A stretch of DNA of 62,656 nt from Pseudoduganella buxea (lineage in GTDB: Bacteria > Pseudomonadota > Gammaproteobacteria > Burkholderiales > Burkholderiaceae_D). The notes below the pieces were generated by a model. It made no database searches, was not told where the DNA came from, and saw only the letters and a program-made list of their open reading frames with translations. Both the position numbers and the translations under genes were made by a program. The DNA lies in contig NZ_WNKZ01000027.1 of NCBI RefSeq assembly GCF_009720835.1, positions 1-62,656 on the forward strand, written 5' to 3'. Positions 18,795-27,130 of this stretch are shown here, one piece after another (position 1 is the first letter of the stretch; the number at the start of each line of letters is the position of its first letter).

Positions 18795-19328
18795 TTACTT
18801 GCTCGACTTGCGGCGTGCCACCACGCCCAGCAGCGCCAGGCCGCCCAGCATCATGCCGTAGGTGGTCGGCTCCGGTACCGGCGTCACGGCGAGGGTCACG
18901 CCATAGTTGCCGGCTGCTTGCGACAGCACGCTGCCTTCCACTTGCACGTAGTAGCTGCCCGACAGGCCGGCCGTGCTCAGTTGCCACTGGTCGGTCCTGC
19001 CCGTTTCCAGCTGGGTGCCGCTGCTGACCAGCGTGCCGTCGATGCGGTACAGGCTGAAGCCCGTGATATCCAGGCCATTCTTCGGATTGCCGCTGACGGA
19101 GAACAGGTCGGCCACGATCGACGAGCCGGCGCCCAAGTTGAAGCTGTACTGGTCGGCGAAGGTGTCGCCCGAGTGATTGCCAGTGATCAGGCGGCCGAAG
19201 AAGGCAGCGTTGTCTTCCAGCGTGATCGCTTCGATCGGATTGCTGATGTCTTCCGCCATGGCGGCCTGGCTCGTGAAGGCGGCGCAGGCGAGTGCAATGG
19301 CTGATGCAAATTTCTTGGTCTTGGTCAT
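18795..19328 (-). CDS. PEP-CTERM sorting-domain protein
   Basis: A 177-residue exported protein. It has a signal peptide (MTKTKKFASAIALACAAFTSQAAMA) and a C-terminal sorting signal, VPEPTTYGMMLGGLALLGVVARRKSSK: PEP motif, transmembrane helix, then basic tail. Such proteins are processed by an exosortase (EpsH) and linked to exopolysaccharide; no exosortase gene is in the window. A FADQYSF segment recalls the FxDxF class of these proteins. The ATG has AGGAG 7 bp upstream. Confidence 0.92.
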   Translation of the reverse strand: MTKTKKFASAIALACAAFTSQAAMAEDISNPIEAITLEDNAAFFGRLITGNHSGDTFADQYSFNLGAGSSIVADLFSVSGNPKNGLDITGFSLYRIDGTLVSSGTQLETGRTDQWQLSTAGLSGSYYVQVEGSVLSQAAGNYGVTLAVTPVPEPTTYGMMLGGLALLGVVARRKSSK

Positions 19329-19654
19329 GTGTTGCTCCTGAAAACGTATCAAATGGTTGAGACCGCTGAGGAGCGCTTAAGGTAGCAAAACTCCAAGATG
19401 CAAAAAATCTGGCATTACATGCGCTTACAAGTTGAGTTCGGTCAATGAAACGACCTTAACCGGCTCTTAGGCACAAGAAATCCTTTGAAATCATGATGTT
19501 ACCGATTAAGGAAACATCTGTTTTCCCCGCCGTCAGATTGATCCTACGTGTAGACGCGATTTCTTTACACGTCGGAAAACGACGACTATAAGCGGCGCAT
19601 AAGGATATGCACTTGACGCATTACGCGGAAAGTGACCAATTGGCAGTCAATACG
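19329..19654. other. AT-richer intergenic region upstream of the PEP-CTERM gene
   Basis: No gene is seen in these 326 bp. The region is less GC-rich than its surroundings. It contains ACGTGTA and TACACGT arms about 13 bp apart near 19546..19572. On the minus strand, TGCCAGATTTTTTGC near 19400..19414 resembles a -24/-12 element, with GC in place of the expected GG, so a sigma-54 promoter is not established. Confidence 0.3.
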
Positions 19655-20008
19655 TCATTGAAGTCCTTCGGCCAGCGGCGCCGGCTGCAGCGCTGCATAC
19701 CATGCGGCATAAGGGGTATTGACCACCAAGCGCCGGTTGTAGTCGGGCGCGCCGTCGGTCCACCAGACGGGACCCCGCTCGCCCAGGCTGCGCTTGGCGG
19801 CATCGACGGCGGCACGCGCCGCGCGCTCGGCTGCGGCGTCACCCGCCTTCTTCGCCGCCCCTACCTGCCGCCGCGCCGTCATCAGCTGCCCGACCAGCAC
19901 CTGCCTGGTGTCCGGGACCAGGGCCGGATTGCTCGTGCGCCAAAGCCGGCCTGCCACGACGAAGTAGCGCCCATCCGGCGTGACGGGATATTTGCTGGAA
20001 GATGTCAT
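19655..20008 (-). CDS. Conserved hypothetical protein (117 aa)
   Basis: A soluble, basic protein starting MTSSSKYPVTPDGRYFVVAGRLWR. It has a central Ala/Arg-rich helix (AAKKAGDAAAERAARAAVDAAK) and a distinctive ERGPVWWTDGAPDYNRR segment. I recall similar small proteins in many proteobacteria as uncharacterised, but no function is known to me. A TTG three codons upstream is an alternative start. It is divergent from the SRPBCC gene. Confidence 0.75.
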   Translation of the reverse strand: MTSSSKYPVTPDGRYFVVAGRLWRTSNPALVPDTRQVLVGQLMTARRQVGAAKKAGDAAAERAARAAVDAAKRSLGERGPVWWTDGAPDYNRRLVVNTPYAAWYAALQPAPLAEGLQ

Positions 20009-20156
20009 GGCCTTCAATATACCGTTGCGCAGGCGGTGGCCGCGTTCGTGCAGGCCAAGCGGGGCACACGAAATTCGTGCCCGCCTGTCGAATCCGGGCG
20101 GTGCCGTTCGTCGTCGTCAGGAGGGTCGTCCTCTGTCACCCCAAAAGGAAATCATC

Positions 20157-20603
20157 ATGTCCACCAATGCCGTCGAGTTCCACCGCGTCCTGAAATCCAC
20201 GTCGGACCGGGTCTACCGCGCCTTCGTCACGCCGGGCGCCTTCGCCAAATGGCTGCCGCCGCACGGCTTTATCGGTACTGTCCACGAGATGGATGCCAGG
20301 GTCGGCGGGCGTTACCGGATGTCGTTCACCAATTTCACGACGGGCGGCAGCCATGCGTTCGGCGGCGAGTATCTCGATCTCGAGCCGGGCAGGCGCGTGC
20401 GCTACACGGCCGAATTCGACACGCCCGAACTGCCGGGCCGGATGGAAACCGCCGTCACCTTACGCGACGTGTTCTGCGGCGTGGAACTGCGCATCCGGCA
20501 GGAGGGCATTCCCGCCGCCATTCCCGCTGAATCGTGCTACCTGGGCTGGCAGGAGTCGCTCGCACTGCTGGCGCAACTGGTCGAGGCCGAGATCAGGGAG
20601 TGA
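20157..20603 (+). CDS. SRPBCC/AHSA1-family protein
   Basis: A 148-residue single-domain protein of the START-like Bet v1 superfamily. VEFHRVLKSTSDRVYRAFVTPGAFAKWLPP is the typical AHSA1 N-terminus. Further strands are seen at GGRYRMSF and GGEYLDLEPGRRVRYTAEF, and the last helix is ESLALLAQLVEAEIRE. Such proteins bind hydrophobic ligands; many sit with ArsR regulators, none here. AAAAGGA precedes the ATG. Its end overlaps the convergent diguanylate cyclase stop by 11 bp. Confidence 0.88.
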   Translation: MSTNAVEFHRVLKSTSDRVYRAFVTPGAFAKWLPPHGFIGTVHEMDARVGGRYRMSFTNFTTGGSHAFGGEYLDLEPGRRVRYTAEFDTPELPGRMETAVTLRDVFCGVELRIRQEGIPAAIPAESCYLGWQESLALLAQLVEAEIRE

Positions 20604-22134
20604 GCACCGGCGCCAGCCCCAGGTCCGGCGCTACCCGGTTGCGCCCGGCCGACTTGGCGGCATACAGGGCTTTATCGGCCGCTTCGATCAGGGTGGTGGC
20701 GGCATCGACGCCACGCTGAGGCACCAGGGCGGCGACGCCGGCGCTGATCGTCACGATGCCCTGGGCGCTGTCCGCATGGGGCAGCTGCAGCGCCGCCACG
20801 GCCTGGCGCATGCGCTCGGCCACGGCCCAGGCGCCGGCGATATCGGTATTGGGCAGCAGCACGGCCAGCTCTTCGCCGCCATAGCGGGCGGCCAGGTCGC
20901 CGGCCCGCTTCGGCGTCTGCTGGCGGATGGCGCGGCTGATGGCGCGCAGACAGTCGTCGCCGGCGCTGTGGCCATAGCGGTCGTTGAACAGCTTGAAGTG
21001 ATCGACGTCGATCAAGGCCAGCGCCAGCGAGGCGCCCTGGCGCGTGGCGCGGCTGAACTCATTGCCCAGCGAGACATCGAGCTGGCGCCGGTTGGCCAGG
21101 CCCGTCAGGCCGTCCTGCAGCGCCATCTTTTCCAGCGTCGCATTCAGGCTGGCCAGCGCGTCGCGGGCCTGGCGCAGCTCCCGTTCCGCCTCCAGGCGGC
21201 GCCGCATCTGGCCGATCAGGCGCTGGCCGAACAGCGCCAGCAAGGCTGCCAGCGCCACCACGCCGAGCGAATGCAGCCACGTGTCGCGGCGCCAGTGCGC
21301 CAGTGCCTCCTCCTTCGACAGCGCGGCCGTGACGAACAGCGGGTAGTTCTGCAGCGGGCGGTAGCTGTTCAGGCGCACCTGGCCGTCCTGGGTCGAACGG
21401 AACATGCCGGTGCCGGTGGTGCCCGAACGCGAATAGGCCTGGTACAGGGGCGTGTCGACGATGCTCGCGCCGATGCCTTCGGCGCGAAACGGCCGGCGCA
21501 CCAGCATCACCCCGCGGTTCGACAGCAGCGCCACGGCGCCGTTGTCGCCGATATCGAAGCTGGCGTAGAAGCGGCGGAAGTAATCGATGTCGATCGTGGC
21601 CAGCACCACGCCGCCGAAGGCGCCATCGGGCTTGTCGATGCGGCGCGACACGGGAATGATCCATTTGCCGCTGGAGCGGCTGATCACGGGCAGGCCGATA
21701 TGGGGGCCCTTGTCGCGGTTCTCGCGGTGGAACCTGAAGTACTCGCGGTCGGCATTGTTGGCCTTGCGGTCCAGGGTCGGCTGCGAGTTGACCATCCAGC
21801 GCCCCGCTTCGTCGTAGGCATACAGGCCATCGAGCTGCGGCAGCGCGCGCACCTGGCCCAGCATGACCTGGTGCAGCCTGGCCAGCTGGCCTTCGTGCAG
21901 GCCATCCATTTCGATGCGTTCTTCCAGGTCGGCCAGGCTGGTGTCGGCCGCCTTGATGGTGTCGTCGGCGTGCTGGCTCATGGCCCGCGCCAGGTTCGTG
22001 CTGGAACGCTCGGTCTCCTCGAGCAGCACGCCGCGCGCGTTCCAGCTGCGCCAGAAGTCCAGGCTCACCAGCGCCACGCAGACCACCGTCACGAAGACGG
22101 TGGCCCAGAAGGTGATGGGAAGGCGCTTCAGCAT
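20593..22134 (-). CDS. Diguanylate cyclase with periplasmic sensor domain
   Basis: A 513-residue inner-membrane GGDEF protein. TM1 (FWATVFVTVVCVALVSLDFW) and TM2 (HSLGVVALAALLALFGQRLI) bracket a periplasmic dCACHE-like domain with GLYAYDEAGRWMVNSQP and VPVSRRIDKPDG-type segments. The cytoplasmic part has ALIDVDHFKLFNDRYGH and the active-site variant GGEEL. An inhibitory I-site RAGD lies exactly five residues before GGEE. It should make c-di-GMP with product inhibition. It follows waaF on the same strand after 45 bp. The sensed ligand is unknown. Confidence 0.93.
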   Translation of the reverse strand: MLKRLPITFWATVFVTVVCVALVSLDFWRSWNARGVLLEETERSSTNLARAMSQHADDTIKAADTSLADLEERIEMDGLHEGQLARLHQVMLGQVRALPQLDGLYAYDEAGRWMVNSQPTLDRKANNADREYFRFHRENRDKGPHIGLPVISRSSGKWIIPVSRRIDKPDGAFGGVVLATIDIDYFRRFYASFDIGDNGAVALLSNRGVMLVRRPFRAEGIGASIVDTPLYQAYSRSGTTGTGMFRSTQDGQVRLNSYRPLQNYPLFVTAALSKEEALAHWRRDTWLHSLGVVALAALLALFGQRLIGQMRRRLEAERELRQARDALASLNATLEKMALQDGLTGLANRRQLDVSLGNEFSRATRQGASLALALIDVDHFKLFNDRYGHSAGDDCLRAISRAIRQQTPKRAGDLAARYGGEELAVLLPNTDIAGAWAVAERMRQAVAALQLPHADSAQGIVTISAGVAALVPQRGVDAATTLIEAADKALYAAKSAGRNRVAPDLGLAPVLTP

Positions 22135-22179
22135 GGCGGCTTGGTGCGGACGATGACGCCCGGATGGGGAATCAAGCGG

Positions 22180-23241
22180 TTATACCGCAAAGCCCCCGGC
22201 CGGCGTCGCATGGCTGGTGCCCAGCATCGGCTGCAGCGTATGCCAGACCTGGTCGGCGTCGATGCCGCGCATGCAGTTGTGGTGGCCCAGCGGGCACTCG
22301 CGCTGGCGGCATGGCGAGCAGTCCAGCCGCAGCGACAGCGAGCGCGCCATGCTGGAAAATGGCGGCGCGTGATCGGGATCGGTGGGCCCGTAGATCGCCA
22401 CCACGGGGCGGTCCAGGCTCGAGGCCACGTGCAGCAGGCCCGAATCGTTGCTGACGATGGCCGCGCAGCGGGCGATCAGGGCGATGGCCTCGGCCAGGCT
22501 GGTCTGCCCGGCCAGGTTGAACACGGCGCCGGCGGCGCTTCTGCCGGCCAGCGCGGCCATGATTTCGTCGCACACGGGGCGGTCCTTCGGTGAGCCCAGC
22601 AGCGCCACCTGCGCGCCCGGCACACCGGCAAGGATGGCCTGCGCCAGGCCGGCGAAATGCTGCGGCGGCCAGCGCTTGGCCGAGCCGAACTCCGCGCCCG
22701 GCGCGAACACGATCAAGGGCCCGTGGCCCAGGCCCGCCTTGCTTGCGGCGGCGTCCATCTGCTCGCGCGATACCTGCATGGCCGGGCGGGGCACATCGGC
22801 GCGCAGCGGCGCGCGCGGGGCATCGGCCAGCGCCGCGTAGAACGGCACCATCGGGCGCGGCGGCACATCGTCGAAGTGCATCACGTTGATCAGCCCATGG
22901 CGGCTCTCGCCCTTGTAGCCGACCCGGCGCTTGATCCCGGCCAGCCAGGGGATCAGCGCGTATTTCAGTGTATTGGGCAGCACATAGGCTTCGGCATAGC
23001 CGCGCGCCTTCAGCAGGCGCGCATAGCGCCACCGCTCGCGCAGCTGCAGGGCGCCATGGCGGAACGGCGTCTGCAGCACTTCGTCGACCTCGCGCATCTG
23101 GCGCCAGGCCGGTGCCACCGCGGGTGGCGCCAGCACGTCGATCGGCCGGTCCGGATGGCGCGCGCGCAGCAGCTGCAGCAGCGGCTGGGCCATCACGGCG
23201 TCGCCGATCCAGTTGGGAGAAATGATCAGGGTACGCTGCAT
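22180..23241 (-). CDS. waaF: Lipopolysaccharide heptosyltransferase II
   Basis: A 353-residue GT9 enzyme adding the second heptose to the LPS inner core from ADP-heptose. The N-terminus MQRTLIISPNWIGDAVMAQPLL is characteristic, as are YKGESRHGLINVMHF, VFAPGAEFGSAKRWP and the C-terminal SNDSGLLHVASSLDRPVVAIYGPTDP site. It starts one base after the O-antigen ligase stop (TGACATG), so the two are one operon. Distinction from WaaC or WaaQ rests on the N-terminal pattern. Confidence 0.9.
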   Translation of the reverse strand: MQRTLIISPNWIGDAVMAQPLLQLLRARHPDRPIDVLAPPAVAPAWRQMREVDEVLQTPFRHGALQLRERWRYARLLKARGYAEAYVLPNTLKYALIPWLAGIKRRVGYKGESRHGLINVMHFDDVPPRPMVPFYAALADAPRAPLRADVPRPAMQVSREQMDAAASKAGLGHGPLIVFAPGAEFGSAKRWPPQHFAGLAQAILAGVPGAQVALLGSPKDRPVCDEIMAALAGRSAAGAVFNLAGQTSLAEAIALIARCAAIVSNDSGLLHVASSLDRPVVAIYGPTDPDHAPPFSSMARSLSLRLDCSPCRQRECPLGHHNCMRGIDADQVWHTLQPMLGTSHATPAGGFAV

Positions 23242-23242
23242 G

Positions 23243-24490
23243 TCAGTTCCCGTCGGCGGTCTTGGCGTTCAGGCATAGGCCCATCGTCACGAACAGCATC
23301 AGCGCATAGAACATCGCGCTGCGCACGGACCAGAAGATCACCTCCGTCAGCCCGAAGCTGAAGTAGCTGACCACCAGCAGCAGGCCGGCCAGGGCCGGGG
23401 CGATCAGGCGGGGGCTGGCCGTTTCGTGCGACTGCAGGATGCGCAGGAAGAACAGGAACGGCATCAGCAGGGTGCCGAACCAGCACAGGAAGCCGATCAC
23501 GCCGCCGAACACGAGCACCTGCAGCGCGTCATTGTGGAAATGCTCGGCTTCCAGCACGAAGGGCTGCAGCTTGCCGGCATCGACCAGTTCACGCAGTTCC
23601 TCCTTGACCTGGGCGTTGCTGGACGGCGCCCACGGGTGGCGCGCCACCAGCATGCCGGCGCCCTTCCACAGTTCCAGGCGCACGCCGACATTGGTGAAGG
23701 CGCCGCCGCCCGTGTAGTAGGTGCGCACGTCGTCGATACCCTGCCCCAGCCGCTCGCTCACGCCCGTCTGCGGTACGAAATAGGCGCCGAACATCACCAG
23801 CGCCACCAGGCCGGCCGTGCCCTTGGCGAACTTGCCGCGCAGGTAGTGGCCGTATTTCAGGAACAGCAGTGCGGCAAAGAGAATGGCCACCCAGCCGCCC
23901 CGCGTGCCCGTGGCCAGGGTGCCGACCAGGCCCGCGACGGCGCCCAGCGCGGGCCAGATGCGCTGGCGGCCGCGGAAATCGAGCACGCCGGCCAAGGACA
24001 TGAGGCCCATGCAAAGGACGATGTCGCCGAAGGTGATCGCGTTCATCATGCCGCCCGGCCGGTCCACCCCTTCGAACCAGCGCTGGTAGCCGGCCACGCA
24101 GGCGCCGGCCACGGTGCCGCCGATCAGGCCCCACCACAGGGCATTGCGATCGGGCCGGCATGCCAGCACGGCAAACAGGGCGCTGGCAGCCAGCAGCATG
24201 CGGCTGGGCTTCTCCCAGTTGCGCAGGTTGACATCGCCGTGCAGCAGCACGACGAGGCCAAAAAACAGGAAGGCAAGCCCGAACGCTGTCAAAACGCCGC
24301 GGATATCGCTAAGATGACGGCGCCACTGCGGCGCGCCTTCTCGCCAGCACCAGAACGCGGCGAGCAGGAAGCCGAAGCTGCACAGGCCGACGCCGGCGCT
24401 CGTGATCAGGGTCAGGAAGGGCAGAAGGAAAACCAGGCAGGTGACAGTGACAGTTTTTACGTCGGCATTCTTGGTTAAAGTATTATTCAT
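23243..24490 (-). CDS. O-antigen ligase family protein (WaaL-like)
   Basis: A 415-residue multi-pass membrane protein with about 11 hydrophobic helices. The large periplasmic loop contains GKLQPFVLEAEHFHNDALQVLVFGG; the HxxH-like EAEHFHND matches the Wzy_C/O-antigen ligase signature. It would join O-polysaccharide, or another glycan, to lipid A-core, fitting the waaF neighbour and the export cluster at 49 kb. The ATG at 24490 is preferred over a TTG at 24517. A polymerase function (Wzy) cannot be excluded. Confidence 0.85.
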   Translation of the reverse strand: MNNTLTKNADVKTVTVTCLVFLLPFLTLITSAGVGLCSFGFLLAAFWCWREGAPQWRRHLSDIRGVLTAFGLAFLFFGLVVLLHGDVNLRNWEKPSRMLLAASALFAVLACRPDRNALWWGLIGGTVAGACVAGYQRWFEGVDRPGGMMNAITFGDIVLCMGLMSLAGVLDFRGRQRIWPALGAVAGLVGTLATGTRGGWVAILFAALLFLKYGHYLRGKFAKGTAGLVALVMFGAYFVPQTGVSERLGQGIDDVRTYYTGGGAFTNVGVRLELWKGAGMLVARHPWAPSSNAQVKEELRELVDAGKLQPFVLEAEHFHNDALQVLVFGGVIGFLCWFGTLLMPFLFFLRILQSHETASPRLIAPALAGLLLVVSYFSFGLTEVIFWSVRSAMFYALMLFVTMGLCLNAKTADGN

Positions 24491-24543
24491 CAATGTTTTT
24501 GTGAGCGTTTCTTGCAAAAATCAACACGGGCAGCATCGACTTC

Positions 24544-25416
24544 ATGCAACAAGCGTCAAAAATCTCTGTCATTGTCACGACATACAACCGACCGGACGCC
24601 CTGACGGCGGTGGTCGAAGCCTGCTTCGCGCAGGACGATACCAATTTCGAAATCATTATCGCTGATGACGGCTCGACGAACAACACGCGGGACTGCGTGG
24701 CCGCCCTGGCGGCCCGTTCGCCCGTGCCGCTGCGCCATGTCTGGCAGGCCGATGAAGGCTTCCGCGCCGCCCGCGTGCGCAACCTGGGCACCCTGGCCGC
24801 CACCGGCGACTACATCGTCTTCCTCGATGGCGACTGCGTCCCGCAGAAGAATTTCGTGTCGCGCCACCGCAAGCTGGCGCGCCCAGGCTTCCTCGTTTCC
24901 GGCAGCCGCGTGTTGCTGAGCGAACAATATACCCGCGAGCTGCTGCAGCGGCGCCTGAACCTGCACACCCTGTCCGTGGCCGAACGCCTGCGCCTGCGCC
25001 TGGGCGGCCATTTCAATAAATTTCTGCAGACGGTGCTGGTGCTGCCCGACGTCGGCCGCGAACGGCGCCGCTTCTCGTGGCGCCGCATCAAGAGCTGCAA
25101 CCTGGCCGTCTGGCGCAGCGACCTGGACCTGGTCAACGGCTTCGACGAGAGTTTCCAGGGCTGGGGCCACGAGGATTCGGACCTGGTGGTGCGCCTGTTC
25201 AACGCGGGCGTGCTGCGCAAGGACGGCGCCTTCGCCACCGAAGTGTTCCATCTGTGGCACCGCGAAAACCAGCGCGACCAGGCCAGCAGCAACCGCGCCG
25301 TCGTGCTGCAGCGGGCCGTCGACCGCACCACCCAGGCCACCGCCGGCCTGCGCGAGTTGGCGGCAAGCAATGCCATCCAACGGGAACCGGCCCCCGCGCC
25401 CGGAACCATTTCCTAG
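24544..25416 (+). CDS. Glycosyltransferase family 2
   Basis: A 290-residue GT-A enzyme. The nucleotide-binding N-terminus is ISVIVTTYNRPDALTAVV, with DDGST and the DxD-type metal site FLDGDC. A C-terminal galactosyltransferase-like segment (NGFDESFQGWGHEDSDLVVRL) is present, as in family 2 enzymes with the Glyco_transf_7C module. It is divergent from the O-antigen ligase and probably acts on LPS core or O-antigen. The donor sugar is unknown. Three intergenic repeats follow. Confidence 0.9.
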   Translation: MQQASKISVIVTTYNRPDALTAVVEACFAQDDTNFEIIIADDGSTNNTRDCVAALAARSPVPLRHVWQADEGFRAARVRNLGTLAATGDYIVFLDGDCVPQKNFVSRHRKLARPGFLVSGSRVLLSEQYTRELLQRRLNLHTLSVAERLRLRLGGHFNKFLQTVLVLPDVGRERRRFSWRRIKSCNLAVWRSDLDLVNGFDESFQGWGHEDSDLVVRLFNAGVLRKDGAFATEVFHLWHRENQRDQASSNRAVVLQRAVDRTTQATAGLRELAASNAIQREPAPAPGTIS

Positions 25417-25474
25417 GCAAATTCTTGCGCATCGAGACGCGACGTTGCTCGAAAACGGGACGGTCCGCCGTAGC

Positions 25475-25580
25475 GGTCTGACACCGGTTTTCCGGCAATG
25501 CTGGTGATACCTGCAATAGGTATCTGACACCGAATTGGGCGTGTGTAAATCCGTAATAGGTATCTGACACTGAATTCGGG
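25475..25580. repeat. Three copies of a TCTGACACC intergenic repeat
   Basis: Two close copies, AATAGGTATCTGACACCGAA at 25515 and AATAGGTATCTGACACTGAA at 25555, are spaced 40 bp. A shorter copy (GGTCTGACACCGG) lies at 25475. The unit GGTATCTGACACC has the same GG...TCTG...CC layout as the repeats at 6842 and 15585. They occupy the 271-bp gap between the GT2 gene and the next gene. Confidence 0.7.
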
Positions 25581-25687
25581 GTCGGAGTAGAATCGGCGGG
25601 ATTGCGGCGGCATGTGCGGTACCGAACGGTGCTTGCATCCTGGTACTGTCAAGCTGGCAACTCGATCCCAACCACAAGGAGAACGCG

Positions 25688-25918
25688 ATGCGCCTGGATA
25701 TTTACCGACGGCCTGAACACGATGGTATTTTTTCCTATCTGGCCGTGCCAGAAGGAAAACCCATTCCGCAGGAAGCCATCAATACCGACTGGGAACCGGA
25801 AGCGAAAGCGCTGGAAGTCGATGACGATGCCGACATTCTGCCCGATTTCCATATCGAGCACCTGCCCCAGCAGATCGGTACCAAGGGCTACGCGATCACG
25901 AGCCTGAAAGACATGTAA
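25688..25918 (+). CDS. Small acidic protein, DUF6139-like (76 aa)
   Basis: It starts MRLDIYRRPEHDGIFSYLAVPEG after a strong AAGGAG site 7 bp upstream. The protein is acidic, has no membrane segment, and ends with KGYAITSLKDM. The pattern resembles a small family common in Oxalobacteraceae that I recall as DUF6139; this is from memory and should be checked. Function is unknown. Its stop is 2 bp from the stop of the convergent gene. Confidence 0.75.
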   Translation: MRLDIYRRPEHDGIFSYLAVPEGKPIPQEAINTDWEPEAKALEVDDDADILPDFHIEHLPQQIGTKGYAITSLKDM

Positions 25919-25919
25919 G

Positions 25920-27128
25920 TCATCCGGGGCGCGATGCCCCATCGAACAAGGCCGGCTGGCGTGCCCTGCACGCAGCCCGCTCCGCCGCGATGCGGTGGCG
26001 GTTCGCCATGCCGTTGGCCGCTTCCAGCGGCACGCCGAAGCCTGCGTCGCCCTGCATGCCCTCCCCTGCACCTTCCCGCCCGCGCGCCAGCAGCCGCGCC
26101 AGCATGACTTCCCCCAGCGCCGCCTTGAAATGCCCTGCTTCCCAATACCAGCGGGTCGCCGCGTCGCTGCCGGGCGCCGGAATCGGTTCGCACTGCCGAT
26201 CGCCATAGCCGCTGAAATCGACCAGCATGATACGGGCGCGCGGATGACGCTTGCGGGCCGCCGCCACTTCCTCGACCAGCACCGTTTTCCACGCCTCGAA
26301 GCGGGGCCACAGGCCATGGCGTTCGAACGCCGCCAGCAGTTGCGCATGGTAGGGATAGATCAGCAGGTCCAGCGCCACGGCCGGGTTGCCCTGGGCCGCC
26401 GCATCGGTCAAGGCGCGCAGTTCGGCCCGCAGCGTGCCCTCGTCCAGCCCACCCTGCGCGAAGCGCGCCAGCTTGCGCTCGTTCTCCTGCTCGCGCTGGC
26501 GGAAGATAGCGGCGTAGCCCTCCACCCTGGCCGTCCTGTGGTACTCCCGCAGCGGATTGAAGCCGCGCAAGGTCGCCATCGGAGCCTCCTGGTCATGCTG
26601 CAGTGCCACGGTGCGCAGCGCATCCTTCAGCGATGCCGCCGACAGCAGCGCATCGGCCTGCCAGGCGTGCCCAGGCGGTGCCACCCGAAGCGGCGGCACG
26701 GGGCCGGCCCTGACCGGCGCCGCCGTCAGCGCATCGACGAAATCGACGCCGGCGACGACGTGGCGCGGCCCGATGCCCTGGGCCGCCAGGTAACGCAACT
26801 GGCTCACGGCCGTGACGGTACCGGTGCCGGCCAGGCCCAGGTTGACGGCGTTCGTCCCCTGCAGCGCCGGGCCGTCCGGATCGAGCCCTGCCTCCACGCG
26901 CGAATTGCCGACGATGACGAGGCGTGGCTGCAGCCGCAGCGCGCGCGCCAGCTTGATTTCGTTCTGGTGGCGCGTCAAAGGCGGCTTGACCCGGTTGACG
27001 CCGGCCTTCTCGTACCAGCCGTACAGGCCATACGGATCGACCAGCAGCACGGCCAGCGCCGCCAGCACGGCCGTGGCCAGCATGACGCCGGCCAGCCAGC
27101 GCAGGTAGAGGGCGTGGCGGGCGTCCAT
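25920..27128 (-). CDS. Membrane-anchored SGNH/AlgJ-like partner of the MBOAT acyltransferase
   Basis: A 402-residue protein with one N-terminal helix (LAGVMLATAVLAALAVLLVDPYG) and a large periplasmic domain. LVIVGNSRVEAGLDPD resembles the GDS-type block of SGNH proteins, with N for D. The C-terminal RWYWEAGHFKAALG could supply the catalytic acid and His. It starts 2 bp after the MBOAT stop. Such pairs O-acetylate extracellular polysaccharides, with MBOAT moving the acetyl group and the SGNH-like partner transferring it. The canonical Ser is not evident, so activity is uncertain. Confidence 0.65.
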   Translation of the reverse strand: MDARHALYLRWLAGVMLATAVLAALAVLLVDPYGLYGWYEKAGVNRVKPPLTRHQNEIKLARALRLQPRLVIVGNSRVEAGLDPDGPALQGTNAVNLGLAGTGTVTAVSQLRYLAAQGIGPRHVVAGVDFVDALTAAPVRAGPVPPLRVAPPGHAWQADALLSAASLKDALRTVALQHDQEAPMATLRGFNPLREYHRTARVEGYAAIFRQREQENERKLARFAQGGLDEGTLRAELRALTDAAAQGNPAVALDLLIYPYHAQLLAAFERHGLWPRFEAWKTVLVEEVAAARKRHPRARIMLVDFSGYGDRQCEPIPAPGSDAATRWYWEAGHFKAALGEVMLARLLARGREGAGEGMQGDAGFGVPLEAANGMANRHRIAAERAACRARQPALFDGASRPG

Positions 27129-27130
27129 CG

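Noticed and set aside
19400..19414. Possible sigma-54 promoter (TGCCAG-N5-TTGC-like) before the PEP-CTERM gene
   Set aside because: The -24 element has GC where GG is needed, and only one such imperfect match was seen. Kept only as a remark on the intergenic region.
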